Below, in pieces: positions 41,508-53,062 of a DNA stretch of 64,000 bases (position 1 is the stretch's first letter; the number at the start of each line of letters is the position of its first letter). The DNA comes from Pseudorasbora parva (lineage: Eukaryota; Chordata; Actinopteri; Cypriniformes; Gobionidae), in assembly GCF_024679245.1 (NCBI RefSeq), contig NC_090177.1:48023353-48087352 (forward strand). The letters are read 5' to 3'. Made by a program: the position numbers and the translations under genes. The notes below the pieces were generated by a model, which had not been told where the DNA came from, ran no database searches, and saw only the letters and a list, made by a program, of their open reading frames with translations.

Positions 41508-42291
41508 TACACACTGGTTAAAAGCAGATAGCGTGGAGGGAAAAAGCGTGCGGTTCTTGACGCTTGTGGCGCCGCCCACTGCCCCAAAGGGTGAAGTTGC
41601 ACCAGTTTTGTTATGTTTCTGTCTCTTTCTGCTGTGTCAGCCAGTGACCCGGAGAGTTCAGAGAACTGAACTGCGTTTGTTTTCATCGAGGTTGTCGAAA
41701 CCTGCGACCGGTTTGCCGAATGTGGTTTTTCCCACAAACTTTGATATTCAACGGACGAGTTGATTGACAGCAGTGGTCCCAAAGGCAAAGTTGTTCGGAT
41801 GGAGGTTTTCTGTCGTATGGTACGACTGTCTCGTGCGCGTGCTGTGAAAAAGCACGCGACATACGTTCGCCTATAGCCGCTCTCATGTTGTTGCTTTTTC
41901 ATTTTAAAGCGCCACTAGGTGGCCATTCACCGCGTCCTTTCTCGCCTGACCCCAGACTGAGCCCGTGCACGGGTGTACCGGCTTGGGTGAAATTGTCTCG
42001 TTCCGTCCAAGAGCTATAGCCGTTCTAGCAGACCCCGCCTCGCCCAGCCCGTAGGTTTCGGCCTGCCGCCGCCAAGCTGAATCGAAATTCCCACTTTTTT
42101 TCCGATCTGGACGGACAGTCAGACTCCAGAGAATCTTTCTGCACTGGTTTGGGCCAGATCGGGCAAAAGACCTAGGACTAGTGTGCAAAAGTAGGTTTTT
42201 CACAAAATCCCAAATACCCGAAAATTTCGCCTCACCGCTTCCCAGATGGGCGTCGCCTTTGCCGGCTCCCCTGCCGCTGCGTCATTGTGTC

Positions 42292-42479
42292 ATCGCTTCT
42301 CGGCCTTTTGGCTAAGATCAAGTGTAGTATCTGTTCTTATCAGTTTAATATCTGATACGTCCCCTATCCGGGGACTGCATATTAAATTGATTTTTGGCAC
42401 ATGGAGCCGGAACCGGGGCTTGCTCCGTCCACTCCACGCATCGACCTGGTATTGCAGTGCCTCCAGGAACGGTGTGCTT
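42292..42479 (+). ncRNA. RNU2: U2 snRNA, trimmed upstream region
   Basis: Intact U2 with the PSE; 224-bp deletion upstream. T4 tract. The paired U1 starts at 42949. Confidence 0.95.
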
Positions 42480-42948
42480 CCCCTTTTTGGGGACTGCGAA
42501 TTGTTGTGACTAATAGAAGAACCAACAACACCACTGGAATTTTGTCAGAGAATACAGAAATACGCAGGAAGCGCATACAGAACGACGATGAGGTGACGCA
42601 ACGATGACCGTGCCACAGAGAAAGCAGCAAGCTGCGGTCATATGAGCATAGGGAAAAAAGAAGAACAAAAGCGTCGGTTGCCGGCCGGCTGACTCATCAC
42701 CGTCACAGCACGTTTTTTGATGTCCCTCTTATTTGAGAGTCTTTACCAACGAGCTGATGAGTCGAATCAGGGGTTTGTGTTGGATGGATTAGGGACACCT
42801 GATTCAAATCAAGGTCACGCACGCACGCACGCAGCAGTCAAGCAATGGAAGGTGCCCCGTCCTTCCTTTTCTTGGGGGAGGGGAAGGTCACCGTGTTTGA
42901 GGATGGCGAAGGGGGATAGGGCGCCTCTGCCTGGAGGCCAGGCAACTC

Positions 42949-43112
42949 ATACTTACCTGGCAGGGGAGACACCATGATCAGGAAGGTGGTTCACCCAGGG
43001 CGAGGCTCGGCCATTGCACTCCGGTTGTGCTGACCCCTGCGAATTCCCCAAATGTGGGAATCTCGACTGCATAATTTATGGTAGTGGGGGACTGCGTTCG
43101 CGCTCTCCCCTG
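42949..43112 (+). ncRNA. RNU1: U1 snRNA
   Basis: Full 164-nt consensus copy. Confidence 0.97.
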
Positions 43113-44120
43113 TACACACTGGTTAAAAGCAGATAGCGTGGAGGGAAAAAGCGTGCGGTTCTTGACGCTTGTGGCGCCGCCCACTGCCCCAAAGGGTGAA
43201 GTTGCACCAGTTTTGTTATGTTTCTGTCTCTTTCTGCTGTGTCAGCCAGTGACCCGGAGAGTTCAGAGAACTGAACTGCGTTTGTTTTCATCGAGGTTGT
43301 CGAAACCTGCGACCGGTTTGCCGAATGTGGTTTTTCCCACAAACTTTGATATTCAACGGACGAGTTGATTGACAGCAGTGGTCCCAAAGGCAAAGTTGTT
43401 CGGATGGAGGTTTTCTGTCGTATGGTACGACTGTCTCGTGCGCGTGCTGTGAAAAAGCACGCGACATACGTTCGCCTATAGCCGCTCTCATGTTGTTGCT
43501 TTTTCATTTTAAAGCGCCACTAGGTGGCCATTCACCGCGTCCTTTCTCGCCTGACCCCAGACTGAGCCCGTGCACGGGTGTACCGGCTTGGGTGAAATTG
43601 TCTCGTTCCGTCCAAGAGCTATAGCCGTTCTAGCAGACCCCGCCTCGCCCAGCCCGTAGGTTTCGGCCTGCCGCCGCCAAGCTGAATCGAAATTCCCACT
43701 TTTTTTCCGATCTGGACGGACAGTCAGACTCCAGAGAATCTTTCTGCACTGGTTTGGGCCAGATCGGGCAAAAGACCTAGGACTAGTGTGCAAAAGTAGG
43801 TTTTTCACAAAATCCCAAATACCCGAAAATTTCGCCAGCGCAACCTTCGAATCCGAGGCATGCGTCTCGCTCGGCTCGAGCCAAGGATTCCGATGATATA
43901 AGACACTTGGTTCTGCGGCGTGCGGTTTGGGAGCTACGAGCCATTTCGTGCCGGGCCCATCGGGGGGCCAGCCTTGGTGATGTTGTAGAGCGAGTGGCTA
44001 GTACCATCCCTCAAAGTTTCAGGTCTCTACGACGTAAGGCCTTTGCCAACCCTCCCCCCCTCACCGCTTCCCAGATGGGCGTCGCCTTTGCCGGCTCCCC
44101 TGCCGCTGCGTCATTGTGTC

Positions 44121-44308
44121 ATCGCTTCTCGGCCTTTTGGCTAAGATCAAGTGTAGTATCTGTTCTTATCAGTTTAATATCTGATACGTCCCCTATCCGG
44201 GGACTGCATATTAAATTGATTTTTGGCACATGGAGCCGGAACCGGGGCTTGCTCCGTCCACTCCACGCATCGACCTGGTATTGCAGTGCCTCCAGGAACG
44301 GTGTGCTT
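44121..44308 (+). ncRNA. RNU2: U2 snRNA
   Basis: Consensus copy, full upstream region, T8 tract. The paired U1 starts at 44782. Confidence 0.96.
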
Positions 44309-44781
44309 CCCCTTTTTGGGGACTGCGAATTGTTGTGACTAATAGAAGAACCAACAACACCACTGGAATTTTTTTTGTCAGAGAATACAGAAATACGCAG
44401 GAAGCGCATACAGAATGACGATGAGGTGACGCAACGATGACCGTGCCACAGAGAAAGCAGCAAGCTGCGGTCATATGAGCATAGGGAAAAAAGAAGAACA
44501 AAAGCGTCGGTTGCCGGCCGGCTGACTCATCACCGTCACAGCACGTTTTTTGATGTCCCTCTTATTTGAGAGTCTTTACCAACGAGCTGATGAGTCGAAT
44601 CAGGGGTTTGTGTTGGATGGATTAGGGACACCTGATTCAAATCAAGGTCACGCACGCACGCACGCAGCAGTCAAGCAATGGAAGGTGCCCCGTCCTTCCT
44701 TTTCTTGGGGGAGGGGAAGGTCACCGTGTTTGAGGATGGCGAAGGGGGATAGGGCGCCTCTGCCTGGAGGCCAGGCAACTC

Positions 44782-44945
44782 ATACTTACCTGGCAGGGGA
44801 GACACCATGATCAGGAAGGTGGTTCACCCAGGGCGAGGCTCGGCCATTGCACTCCGGTTGTGCTGACCCCTGCGAATTCCCCAAATGTGGGAATCTCGAC
44901 TGCATAATTTATGGTAGTGGGGGACTGCGTTCGCGCTCTCCCCTG
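44782..44945 (+). ncRNA. RNU1: U1 snRNA
   Basis: Full 164-nt consensus copy. Confidence 0.97.
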
Positions 44946-45953
44946 TACACACTGGTTAAAAGCAGATAGCGTGGAGGGAAAAAGCGTGCGGTTCTTGACG
45001 CTTGTGGCGCCGCCCACTGCCCCAAAGGGTGAAGTTGCACCAGTTTTGTTATGTTTCTGTCTCTTTCTGCTGTGTCAGCCAGTGACCCGGAGAGTTCAGA
45101 GAACTGAACTGCGTTTGTTTTCATCGAGGTTGTCGAAACCTGCGACCGGTTTGCCGAATGTGGTTTTTCCCACAAACTTTGATATTCAACGGACGAGTTG
45201 ATTGACAGCAGTGGTCCCAAAGGCAAAGTTGTTCGGATGGAGGTTTTCTGTCGTATGGTACGACTGTCTCGTGCGCGTGCTGTGAAAAAGCACGCGACAT
45301 ACGTTCGCCTATAGCCGCTCTCATGTTGTTGCTTTTTCATTTTAAAGCGCCACTAGGTGGCCATTCACCGCGTCCTTTCTCGCCTGACCCCAGACTGAGC
45401 CCGTGCACGGGTGTACCGGCTTGGGTGAAATTGTCTCGTTCCGTCCAAGAGCTATAGCCGTTCTAGCAGACCCCGCCTCGCCCAGCCCGTAGGTTTCGGC
45501 CTGCCGCCGCCAAGCTGAATCGAAATTCCCACTTTTTTTCCGATCTGGACGGACAGTCAGACTCCAGAGAATCTTTCTGCACTGGTTTGGGCCAGATCGG
45601 GCAAAAGACCTAGGACTAGTGTGCAAAAGTAGGTTTTTCACAAAATCCCAAATACCCGAAAATTTCGCCAGCGCAACCTTCGAATCCGAGGCATGCGTCT
45701 CGCTCGGCTCGAGCCAAGGATTCCGATGATATAAGACACTTGGTTCTGCGGCGTGCGGTTTGGGAGCTACGAGCCATTTCGTGCCGGGCCCATCGGGGGG
45801 CCAGCCTTGGTGATGTTGTAGAGCGAGTGGCTAGTACCATCCCTCAAAGTTTCAGGTCTCTACGACGTAAGGCCTTTGCCAACCCTCCCCCCCTCACCGC
45901 TTCCCAGATGGGCGTCGCCTTTGCCGGCTCCCCTGCCGCTGCGTCATTGTGTC

Positions 45954-46141
45954 ATCGCTTCTCGGCCTTTTGGCTAAGATCAAGTGTAGTATCTGTTCTT
46001 ATCAGTTTAATATCTGATACGTCCCCTATCCGGGGACTGCATATTAAATTGATTTTTGGCACATGGAGCCGGAACCGGGGCTTGCTCCGTCCACTCCACG
46101 CATCGACCTGGTATTGCAGTGCCTCCAGGAACGGTGTGCTT
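45954..46141 (+). ncRNA. RNU2: U2 snRNA
   Basis: Consensus copy, full upstream region, and the only T7 tract in the window. The paired U1 starts at 46614. Confidence 0.96.
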
Positions 46142-46613
46142 CCCCTTTTTGGGGACTGCGAATTGTTGTGACTAATAGAAGAACCAACAACACCACTGGA
46201 ATTTTTTTGTCAGAGAATACAGAAATACGCAGGAAGCGCATACAGAATGACGATGAGGTGACGCAACGATGACCGTGCCACAGAGAAAGCAGCAAGCTGC
46301 GGTCATATGAGCATAGGGAAAAAAGAAGAACAAAAGCGTCGGTTGCCGGCCGGCTGACTCATCACCGTCACAGCACGTTTTTTGATGTCCCTCTTATTTG
46401 AGAGTCTTTACCAACGAGCTGATGAGTCGAATCAGGGGTTTGTGTTGGATGGATTAGGGACACCTGATTCAAATCAAGGTCACGCACGCACGCACGCAGC
46501 AGTCAAGCAATGGAAGGTGCCCCGTCCTTCCTTTTCTTGGGGGAGGGGAAGGTCACCGTGTTTGAGGATGGCGAAGGGGGATAGGGCGCCTCTGCCTGGA
46601 GGCCAGGCAACTC

Positions 46614-46777
46614 ATACTTACCTGGCAGGGGAGACACCATGATCAGGAAGGTGGTTCACCCAGGGCGAGGCTCGGCCATTGCACTCCGGTTGTGCTGACC
46701 CCTGCGAATTCCCCAAATGTGGGAATCTCGACTGCATAATTTATGGTAGTGGGGGACTGCGTTCGCGCTCTCCCCTG
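46614..46777 (+). ncRNA. RNU1: U1 snRNA
   Basis: Full 164-nt consensus copy, followed by a spacer with the two private T changes (47138, 47612). Confidence 0.97.
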
Positions 46778-47785
46778 TACACACTGGTTAAAAGCAGATA
46801 GCGTGGAGGGAAAAAGCGTGCGGTTCTTGACGCTTGTGGCGCCGCCCACTGCCCCAAAGGGTGAAGTTGCACCAGTTTTGTTATGTTTCTGTCTCTTTCT
46901 GCTGTGTCAGCCAGTGACCCGGAGAGTTCAGAGAACTGAACTGCGTTTGTTTTCATCGAGGTTGTCGAAACCTGCGACCGGTTTGCCGAATGTGGTTTTT
47001 CCCACAAACTTTGATATTCAACGGACGAGTTGATTGACAGCAGTGGTCCCAAAGGCAAAGTTGTTCGGATGGAGGTTTTCTGTCGTATGGTACGACTGTC
47101 TCGTGCGCGTGCTGTGAAAAAGCACGCGACATACGTTTGCCTATAGCCGCTCTCATGTTGTTGCTTTTTCATTTTAAAGCGCCACTAGGTGGCCATTCAC
47201 CGCGTCCTTTCTCGCCTGACCCCAGACTGAGCCCGTGCACGGGTGTACCGGCTTGGGTGAAATTGTCTCGTTCCGTCCAAGAGCTATAGCCGTTCTAGCA
47301 GACCCCGCCTCGCCCAGCCCGTAGGTTTCGGCCTGCCGCCGCCAAGCTGAATCGAAATTCCCACTTTTTTTCCGATCTGGACGGACAGTCAGACTCCAGA
47401 GAATCTTTCTGCACTGGTTTGGGCCAGATCGGGCAAAAGACCTAGGACTAGTGTGCAAAAGTAGGTTTTTCACAAAATCCCAAATACCCGAAAATTTCGC
47501 CAGCGCAACCTTCGAATCCGAGGCATGCGTCTCGCTCGGCTCGAGCCAAGGATTCCGATGATATAAGACACTTGGTTCTGCGGCGTGCGGTTTGGGAGCT
47601 ACGAGCCATTTTGTGCCGGGCCCATCGGGGGGCCAGCCTTGGTGATGTTGTAGAGCGAGTGGCTAGTACCATCCCTCAAAGTTTCAGGTCTCTACGACGT
47701 AAGGCCTTTGCCAACCCTCCCCCCCTCACCGCTTCCCAGATGGGCGTCGCCTTTGCCGGCTCCCCTGCCGCTGCGTCATTGTGTC

Positions 47786-47973
47786 ATCGCTTCTCGGCCT
47801 TTTGGCTAAGATCAAGTGTAGTATCTGTTCTTATCAGTTTAATATCTGATACGTCCCCTATCCGGGGACTGCATATTAAATTGATTTTTGGCACATGGAG
47901 CCGGAACCGGGGCTTGCTCCGTCCACTCCACGCATCGACCTGGTATTGCAGTGCCTCCAGGAACGGTGTGCTT
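47786..47973 (+). ncRNA. RNU2: U2 snRNA
   Basis: Consensus copy, full upstream region carrying the 47612 change, T8 tract. It is the matched empty site for the U2 interrupted at 51448. The paired U1 starts at 48447. Confidence 0.96.
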
Positions 47974-48446
47974 CCCCTTTTTGGGGACTGCGAATTGTTG
48001 TGACTAATAGAAGAACCAACAACACCACTGGAATTTTTTTTGTCAGAGAATACAGAAATACGCAGGAAGCGCATACAGAATGACGATGAGGTGACGCAAC
48101 GATGACCGTGCCACAGAGAAAGCAGCAAGCTGCGGTCATATGAGCATAGGGAAAAAAGAAGAACAAAAGCGTCGGTTGCCGGCCGGCTGACTCATCACCG
48201 TCACAGCACGTTTTTTGATGTCCCTCTTATTTGAGAGTCTTTACCAACGAGCTGATGAGTCGAATCAGGGGTTTGTGTTGGATGGATTAGGGACACCTGA
48301 TTCAAATCAAGGTCACGCACGCACGCACGCAGCAGTCAAGCAATGGAAGGTGCCCCGTCCTTCCTTTTCTTGGGGGAGGGGAAGGTCACCGTGTTTGAGG
48401 ATGGCGAAGGGGGATAGGGCGCCTCTGCCTGGAGGCCAGGCAACTC

Positions 48447-48610
48447 ATACTTACCTGGCAGGGGAGACACCATGATCAGGAAGGTGGTTCACCCAGGGCG
48501 AGGCTCGGCCATTGCACTCCGGTTGTGCTGACCCCTGCGAATTCCCCAAATGTGGGAATCTCGACTGCATAATTTATGGTAGTGGGGGACTGCGTTCGCG
48601 CTCTCCCCTG
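48447..48610 (+). ncRNA. RNU1: U1 snRNA
   Basis: Full 164-nt consensus copy. Confidence 0.97.
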
Positions 48611-49618
48611 TACACACTGGTTAAAAGCAGATAGCGTGGAGGGAAAAAGCGTGCGGTTCTTGACGCTTGTGGCGCCGCCCACTGCCCCAAAGGGTGAAGT
48701 TGCACCAGTTTTGTTATGTTTCTGTCTCTTTCTGCTGTGTCAGCCAGTGACCCGGAGAGTTCAGAGAACTGAACTGCGTTTGTTTTCATCGAGGTTGTCG
48801 AAACCTGCGACCGGTTTGCCGAATGTGGTTTTTCCCACAAACTTTGATATTCAACGGACGAGTTGATTGACAGCAGTGGTCCCAAAGGCAAAGTTGTTCG
48901 GATGGAGGTTTTCTGTCGTATGGTACGACTGTCTCGTGCGCGTGCTGTGAAAAAGCACGCGACATACGTTCGCCTATAGCCGCTCTCATGTTGTTGCTTT
49001 TTCATTTTAAAGCGCCACTAGGTGGCCATTCACCGCGTCCTTTCTCGCCTGACCCCAGACTGAGCCCGTGCACGGGTGTACCGGCTTGGGTGAAATTGTC
49101 TCGTTCCGTCCAAGAGCTATAGCCGTTCTAGCAGACCCCGCCTCGCCCAGCCCGTAGGTTTCGGCCTGCCGCCGCCAAGCTGAATCGAAATTCCCACTTT
49201 TTTTCCGATCTGGACGGACAGTCAGACTCCAGAGAATCTTTCTGCACTGGTTTGGGCCAGATCGGGCAAAAGACCTAGGACTAGTGTGCAAAAGTAGGTT
49301 TTTCACAAAATCCCAAATACCCGAAAATTTCGCCAGCGCAACCTTCGAATCCGAGGCATGCGTCTCGCTCGGCTCGAGCCAAGGATTCCGATGATATAAG
49401 ACACTTGGTTCTGCGGCGTGCGGTTTGGGAGCTACGAGCCATTTCGTGCCGGGCCCATCGGGGGGCCAGCCTTGGTGATGTTGTAGAGCGAGTGGCTAGT
49501 ACCATCCCTCAAAGTTTCAGGTCTCTACGACGTAAGGCCTTTGCCAACCCTCCCCCCCTCACCGCTTCCCAGATGGGCGTCGCCTTTGCCGGCTCCCCTG
49601 CCGCTGCGTCATTGTGTC

Positions 49619-49806
49619 ATCGCTTCTCGGCCTTTTGGCTAAGATCAAGTGTAGTATCTGTTCTTATCAGTTTAATATCTGATACGTCCCCTATCCGGGG
49701 ACTGCATATTAAATTGATTTTTGGCACATGGAGCCGGAACCGGGGCTTGCTCCGTCCACTCCACGCATCGACCTGGTATTGCAGTGCCTCCAGGAACGGT
49801 GTGCTT
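49619..49806 (+). ncRNA. RNU2: U2 snRNA
   Basis: Consensus copy, full upstream region, T4 tract. The paired U1 starts at 50276. Confidence 0.96.
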
Positions 49807-50275
49807 CCCCTTTTTGGGGACTGCGAATTGTTGTGACTAATAGAAGAACCAACAACACCACTGGAATTTTGTCAGAGAATACAGAAATACGCAGGAAGCG
49901 CATACAGAATGACGATGAGGTGACGCAACGATGACCGTGCCACAGAGAAAGCAGCAAGCTGCGGTCATATGAGCATAGGGAAAAAAGAAGAACAAAAGCG
50001 TCGGTTGCCGGCCGGCTGACTCATCACCGTCACAGCACGTTTTTTGATGTCCCTCTTATTTGAGAGTCTTTACCAACGAGCTGATGAGTCGAATCAGGGG
50101 TTTGTGTTGGATGGATTAGGGACACCTGATTCAAATCAAGGTCACGCACGCACGCACGCAGCAGTCAAGCAATGGAAGGTGCCCCGTCCTTCCTTTTCTT
50201 GGGGGAGGGGAAGGTCACCGTGTTTGAGGATGGCGAAGGGGGATAGGGCGCCTCTGCCTGGAGGCCAGGCAACTC

Positions 50276-50439
50276 ATACTTACCTGGCAGGGGAGACACC
50301 ATGATCAGGAAGGTGGTTCACCCAGGGCGAGGCTCGGCCATTGCACTCCGGTTGTGCTGACCCCTGCGAATTCCCCAAATGTGGGAATCTCGACTGCATA
50401 ATTTATGGTAGTGGGGGACTGCGTTCGCGCTCTCCCCTG
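50276..50439 (+). ncRNA. RNU1: U1 snRNA
   Basis: Full 164-nt consensus copy; last U1 before the second retrotransposon. Confidence 0.97.
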
Positions 50440-51387
50440 TACACACTGGTTAAAAGCAGATAGCGTGGAGGGAAAAAGCGTGCGGTTCTTGACGCTTGTG
50501 GCGCCGCCCACTGCCCCAAAGGGTGAAGTTGCACCAGTTTTGTTATGTTTCTGTCTCTTTCTGCTGTGTCAGCCAGTGACCCGGAGAGTTCAGAGAACTG
50601 AACTGCGTTTGTTTTCATCGAGGTTGTCGAAACCTGCGACCGGTTTGCCGAATGTGGTTTTTCCCACAAACTTTGATATTCAACGGACGAGTTGATTGAC
50701 AGCAGTGGTCCCAAAGGCAAAGTTGTTCGGATGGAGGTTTTCTGTCGTATGGTACGACTGTCTCGTGCGCGTGCTGTGAAAAAGCACGCGACATACGTTT
50801 GCCTATAGCCGCTCTCATGTTGTTGCTTTTTCATTTTAAAGCGCCACTAGGTGGCCATTCACCGCGTCCTTTCTCGCCTGACCCCAGACTGAGCCCGTGC
50901 ACGGGTGTACCGGCTTGGGTGAAATTGTCTCGTTCCGTCCAAGAGCTATAGCCGTTCTAGCAGACCCCGCCTCGCCCAGCCCGTAGGTTTCGGCCTGCCG
51001 CCGCCAAGCTGAATCGAAATTCCCACTTTTTTTCCGATCTGGACGGACAGTCAGACTCCAGAGAATCTTTCTGCACTGGTTTGGGCCAGATCGGGCAAAA
51101 GACCTAGGACTAGTGTGCAAAAGTAGGTTTTTCACAAAATCCCAAATACCCGAAAATTTCGCCAGCGCAACCTTCGAATCCGAGGCATGCGTCTCGCTCG
51201 GCTCGAGCCAAGGATTCCGATGATATAAGACACTTGGTTCTGCGGCGTGCGGTTTGGGAGCTACGAGCCATTTTGTGCCGGGCCCATCGGGGGGCCAGCC
51301 TTGGTGATGTTGTAGAGCGAGTGGCTAGTACCATCCCTCAAAGTTTCAGGTCTCTACGACGTAAGGCCTTTGCCAACCCTCCCCCCC

Positions 51388-51406
51388 TCACCGCTTCCCA
51401 GATGGG
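51388..51406 (+). promoter_or_regulatory. PSE of the interrupted U2 (second insertion)
   Basis: TCACCGCTTCCCAGATGGG at -60 of the split U2 is unchanged and the full upstream segment is present. Confidence 0.7.
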
Positions 51407-51447
51407 CGTCGCCTTTGCCGGCTCCCCTGCCGCTGCGTCATTGTGTC

Positions 51448-51480
51448 ATCGCTTCTCGGCCTTTTGGCTAAGATCAAGTG
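51448..51480 (+). pseudogene. RNU2: U2 snRNA 5' fragment (nt 1-33), second insertion
   Basis: Ends at AAGTG exactly as at 28838. The next base is T, which could also be read as U2 nt 34, after which homology ends. Confidence 0.97.
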
Positions 51481-51689
51481 TCTTGTCGAACGGTTGAGAC
51501 TGCGATCGCCTCTTTAAGGTTTCCTGGCTCGAGAGCTTCTGGTGTCCCGAGCCGTACAACTTTTTAGAGGGAGAGTGACCCTGCTGGTTTTACAGGTTAG
51601 CAGTTTTAAGGTAAGACTTTTAGTCTTTTATCTATTTATTGTATTTATTGTTCTTTTACGTTTTTTTTTAGGCTGTCGGTGCCTCCACC
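51481..51689 (+). promoter_or_regulatory. 5' leader of Keno copy 2
   Basis: About 209 bp. It begins TCTTGTCGAACGGTTGAGAC, alignable to copy 1, shares GCGATCGCCTCTT, then carries GTAAGA...TTTTTAG (51611-51671). The ORF1 start context is CCACCATGT, close to the vertebrate optimum. Confidence 0.7.
51611..51671 (+). other. Intron-like segment in the Keno leader (copy 2)
   Basis: AAG|GTAAGACTTTTAG begins a 61-bp T-rich stretch ending in TTTTTTTTTAG|GC, 18 bp before the ORF1 ATG. The position corresponds to 28992-29070 in copy 1, with a longer pyrimidine run before AG but a shorter overall length, which is near the lower limit for a vertebrate intron. Confidence 0.4.
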
Positions 51690-53015
51690 ATGTCGGCTGC
51701 TCGTGCCGGCATGCGGAGGCACCACAGCGTGCGATTTTTATTTAGAGAGGTGGAGGGTAAGCTCCTGGGGTTGTCTCGTTTAGACTTCTCCAGGAAGCTC
51801 ATCCAAAAAACCCTCAATTTTAATGCCAGTGATTTAAATTGTTTAATGACTCTGCCCCTGAACAAAGGTTTCGATGTCAGTTTTAGATCTGCTTCCTTGT
51901 TGCAAGATTTCTGGCAACGATTTGAGCATTGCAAGACCCAGTTCTCCATGTTCAATGTTGAGAAACTTTCTGACAATTCTATTAAAACAGTGATTGTTAG
52001 AATGTTCAATGAAACAGTGAGTGGAGATGATGTTGCTGTATGGCTGGGTAGATTTTGCACGGTTCGAAGTCCACCAGTCAAGGTGCTTGACGAAGACGGC
52101 ATCTGGAATTGCGCTTGGAGAGTTCCCATTAAACAGTGGGAAGATCCAAGTGGATTCCAGGGTCTGAGTCATTTACCCTCAATGATTGTGCTGGGAGAGA
52201 ACCGCGGCTACATTCATTATCAGGGAATGCCCAAATTGTGCCGAAAATGTGGGAAAATGGGACACCTCGCTGAGGCATGCCAAGAAATTGTGTGTAGGAA
52301 GTGCAGAGAAATTGGTCACATTTTTGAGGAATGTACCAATGGCAGACGGTGTAATCTCTGTGGAGATGCTAACCATTTCTACAGAGATTGCCCTAAAAGT
52401 TTTGCCAACAAGTTGAAAGGGAACAAAAGGGCCGCCCCACCAAAGGAACAATCAAAAGAACAAAGAGAGGAGGAGGCGGGCCCTGAGGTTTTGGCGGGAA
52501 TTTCACATTCCCAGCCAGCCTCAGGGATTGGACAAGAAGAAAGAAGTGGGGCGGCCACAGGGGCGGAGTCAGAATTCGTTAATGAAAAGGGGGAGGAAGC
52601 CACTCCCCAACAAGAAAAAAGCAAAGACAAAATGGAGGAGGAGGAAGATGAAACGGCTTCCTCCCTCTACACCGTATCGGAGGTTAGTGGGGTGGATAGT
52701 GGGAGTGAAACCGAGTGTTCACTCCCAAATGCTCAAGTGCAGAAAAGGTCTGCGAGATCTCCTCTGCTTCAAACAGAGGAGAAAAGGCTGCGGGCATCGC
52801 ATCGGCCAGATAGTTCCTCTTCGGAAGATCTGAACCGTATGTGGCCTGCAGACTCTCCAAATGAAGTCTCCTTTCTGCACTTTAAGCTAAGAACATCGTC
52901 ACCAAAGGATCCACAAGAGGTTTCCTCTGTGGATTCTGAGGCGGCGAGCACTTGCCCTCCTGACCCCAGTTTATCTGGGGAAAAGGAAAGGCAGGTGCAA
53001 CAAGAAGTAACATGA
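51690..53015 (+). CDS. Keno ORF1 protein, triple CCHC zinc-knuckle (copy 2)
   Basis: 441 aa, uninterrupted. The same architecture as copy 1: basic N-terminus beginning MSAARAG, a folded-looking middle region, three CX2CX4HX4C knuckles (C184-C187-H192-C197, C202-C205-H210-C215, C221-C224-H229-C234), and an acidic low-complexity tail ([10 protein letters not shown]). It differs from copy 1 at many positions in the first 175 residues and in the acidic tail, while the knuckles and the QKRSARSPL segment near the C-terminus are almost unchanged. This pattern of conservation suggests the protein has been under selection since the copies split. Role as for copy 1: RNA binding and chaperoning of the element transcript. 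Confidence 0.9.
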   Translation: MSAARAGMRRHHSVRFLFREVEGKLLGLSRLDFSRKLIQKTLNFNASDLNCLMTLPLNKGFDVSFRSASLLQDFWQRFEHCKTQFSMFNVEKLSDNSIKTVIVRMFNETVSGDDVAVWLGRFCTVRSPPVKVLDEDGIWNCAWRVPIKQWEDPSGFQGLSHLPSMIVLGENRGYIHYQGMPKLCRKCGKMGHLAEACQEIVCRKCREIGHIFEECTNGRRCNLCGDANHFYRDCPKSFANKLKGNKRAAPPKEQSKEQREEEAGPEVLAGISHSQPASGIGQEERSGAATGAESEFVNEKGEEATPQQEKSKDKMEEEEDETASSLYTVSEVSGVDSGSETECSLPNAQVQKRSARSPLLQTEEKRLRASHRPDSSSSEDLNRMWPADSPNEVSFLHFKLRTSSPKDPQEVSSVDSEAASTCPPDPSLSGEKERQVQQEVT

Positions 53016-53035
53016 TTTTAATGCAATTTCTGTAG
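53012..53035 (+). other. Seven-codon mini-ORF overlapping the ORF1 stop (copy 2)
   Basis: ATGA overlap with the ORF1 stop, 7 codons, TAG, then 27 nt to the ORF2 start. Same size as in copy 1 although codons 4-6 differ. Confidence 0.5.
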
Positions 53036-53062
53036 TCTTTTTATCTGTTTTTATTTTCATCA

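Larger units (their letters stand above)
45954..51447 (+). repeat. Second higher-order relationship, about 3662-bp spacing
   Basis: The spacers after the U1 copies at 46614 and 50276 share two private changes: TACGTTTGCC (T at 47138 and 50800) and CCATTTTGTGCC (T at 47612 and 51274), both pairs 3662 bp apart. The unit between them (from 47786) lacks both. This marks a recent two-unit duplication or a conversion event. Confidence 0.85.
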
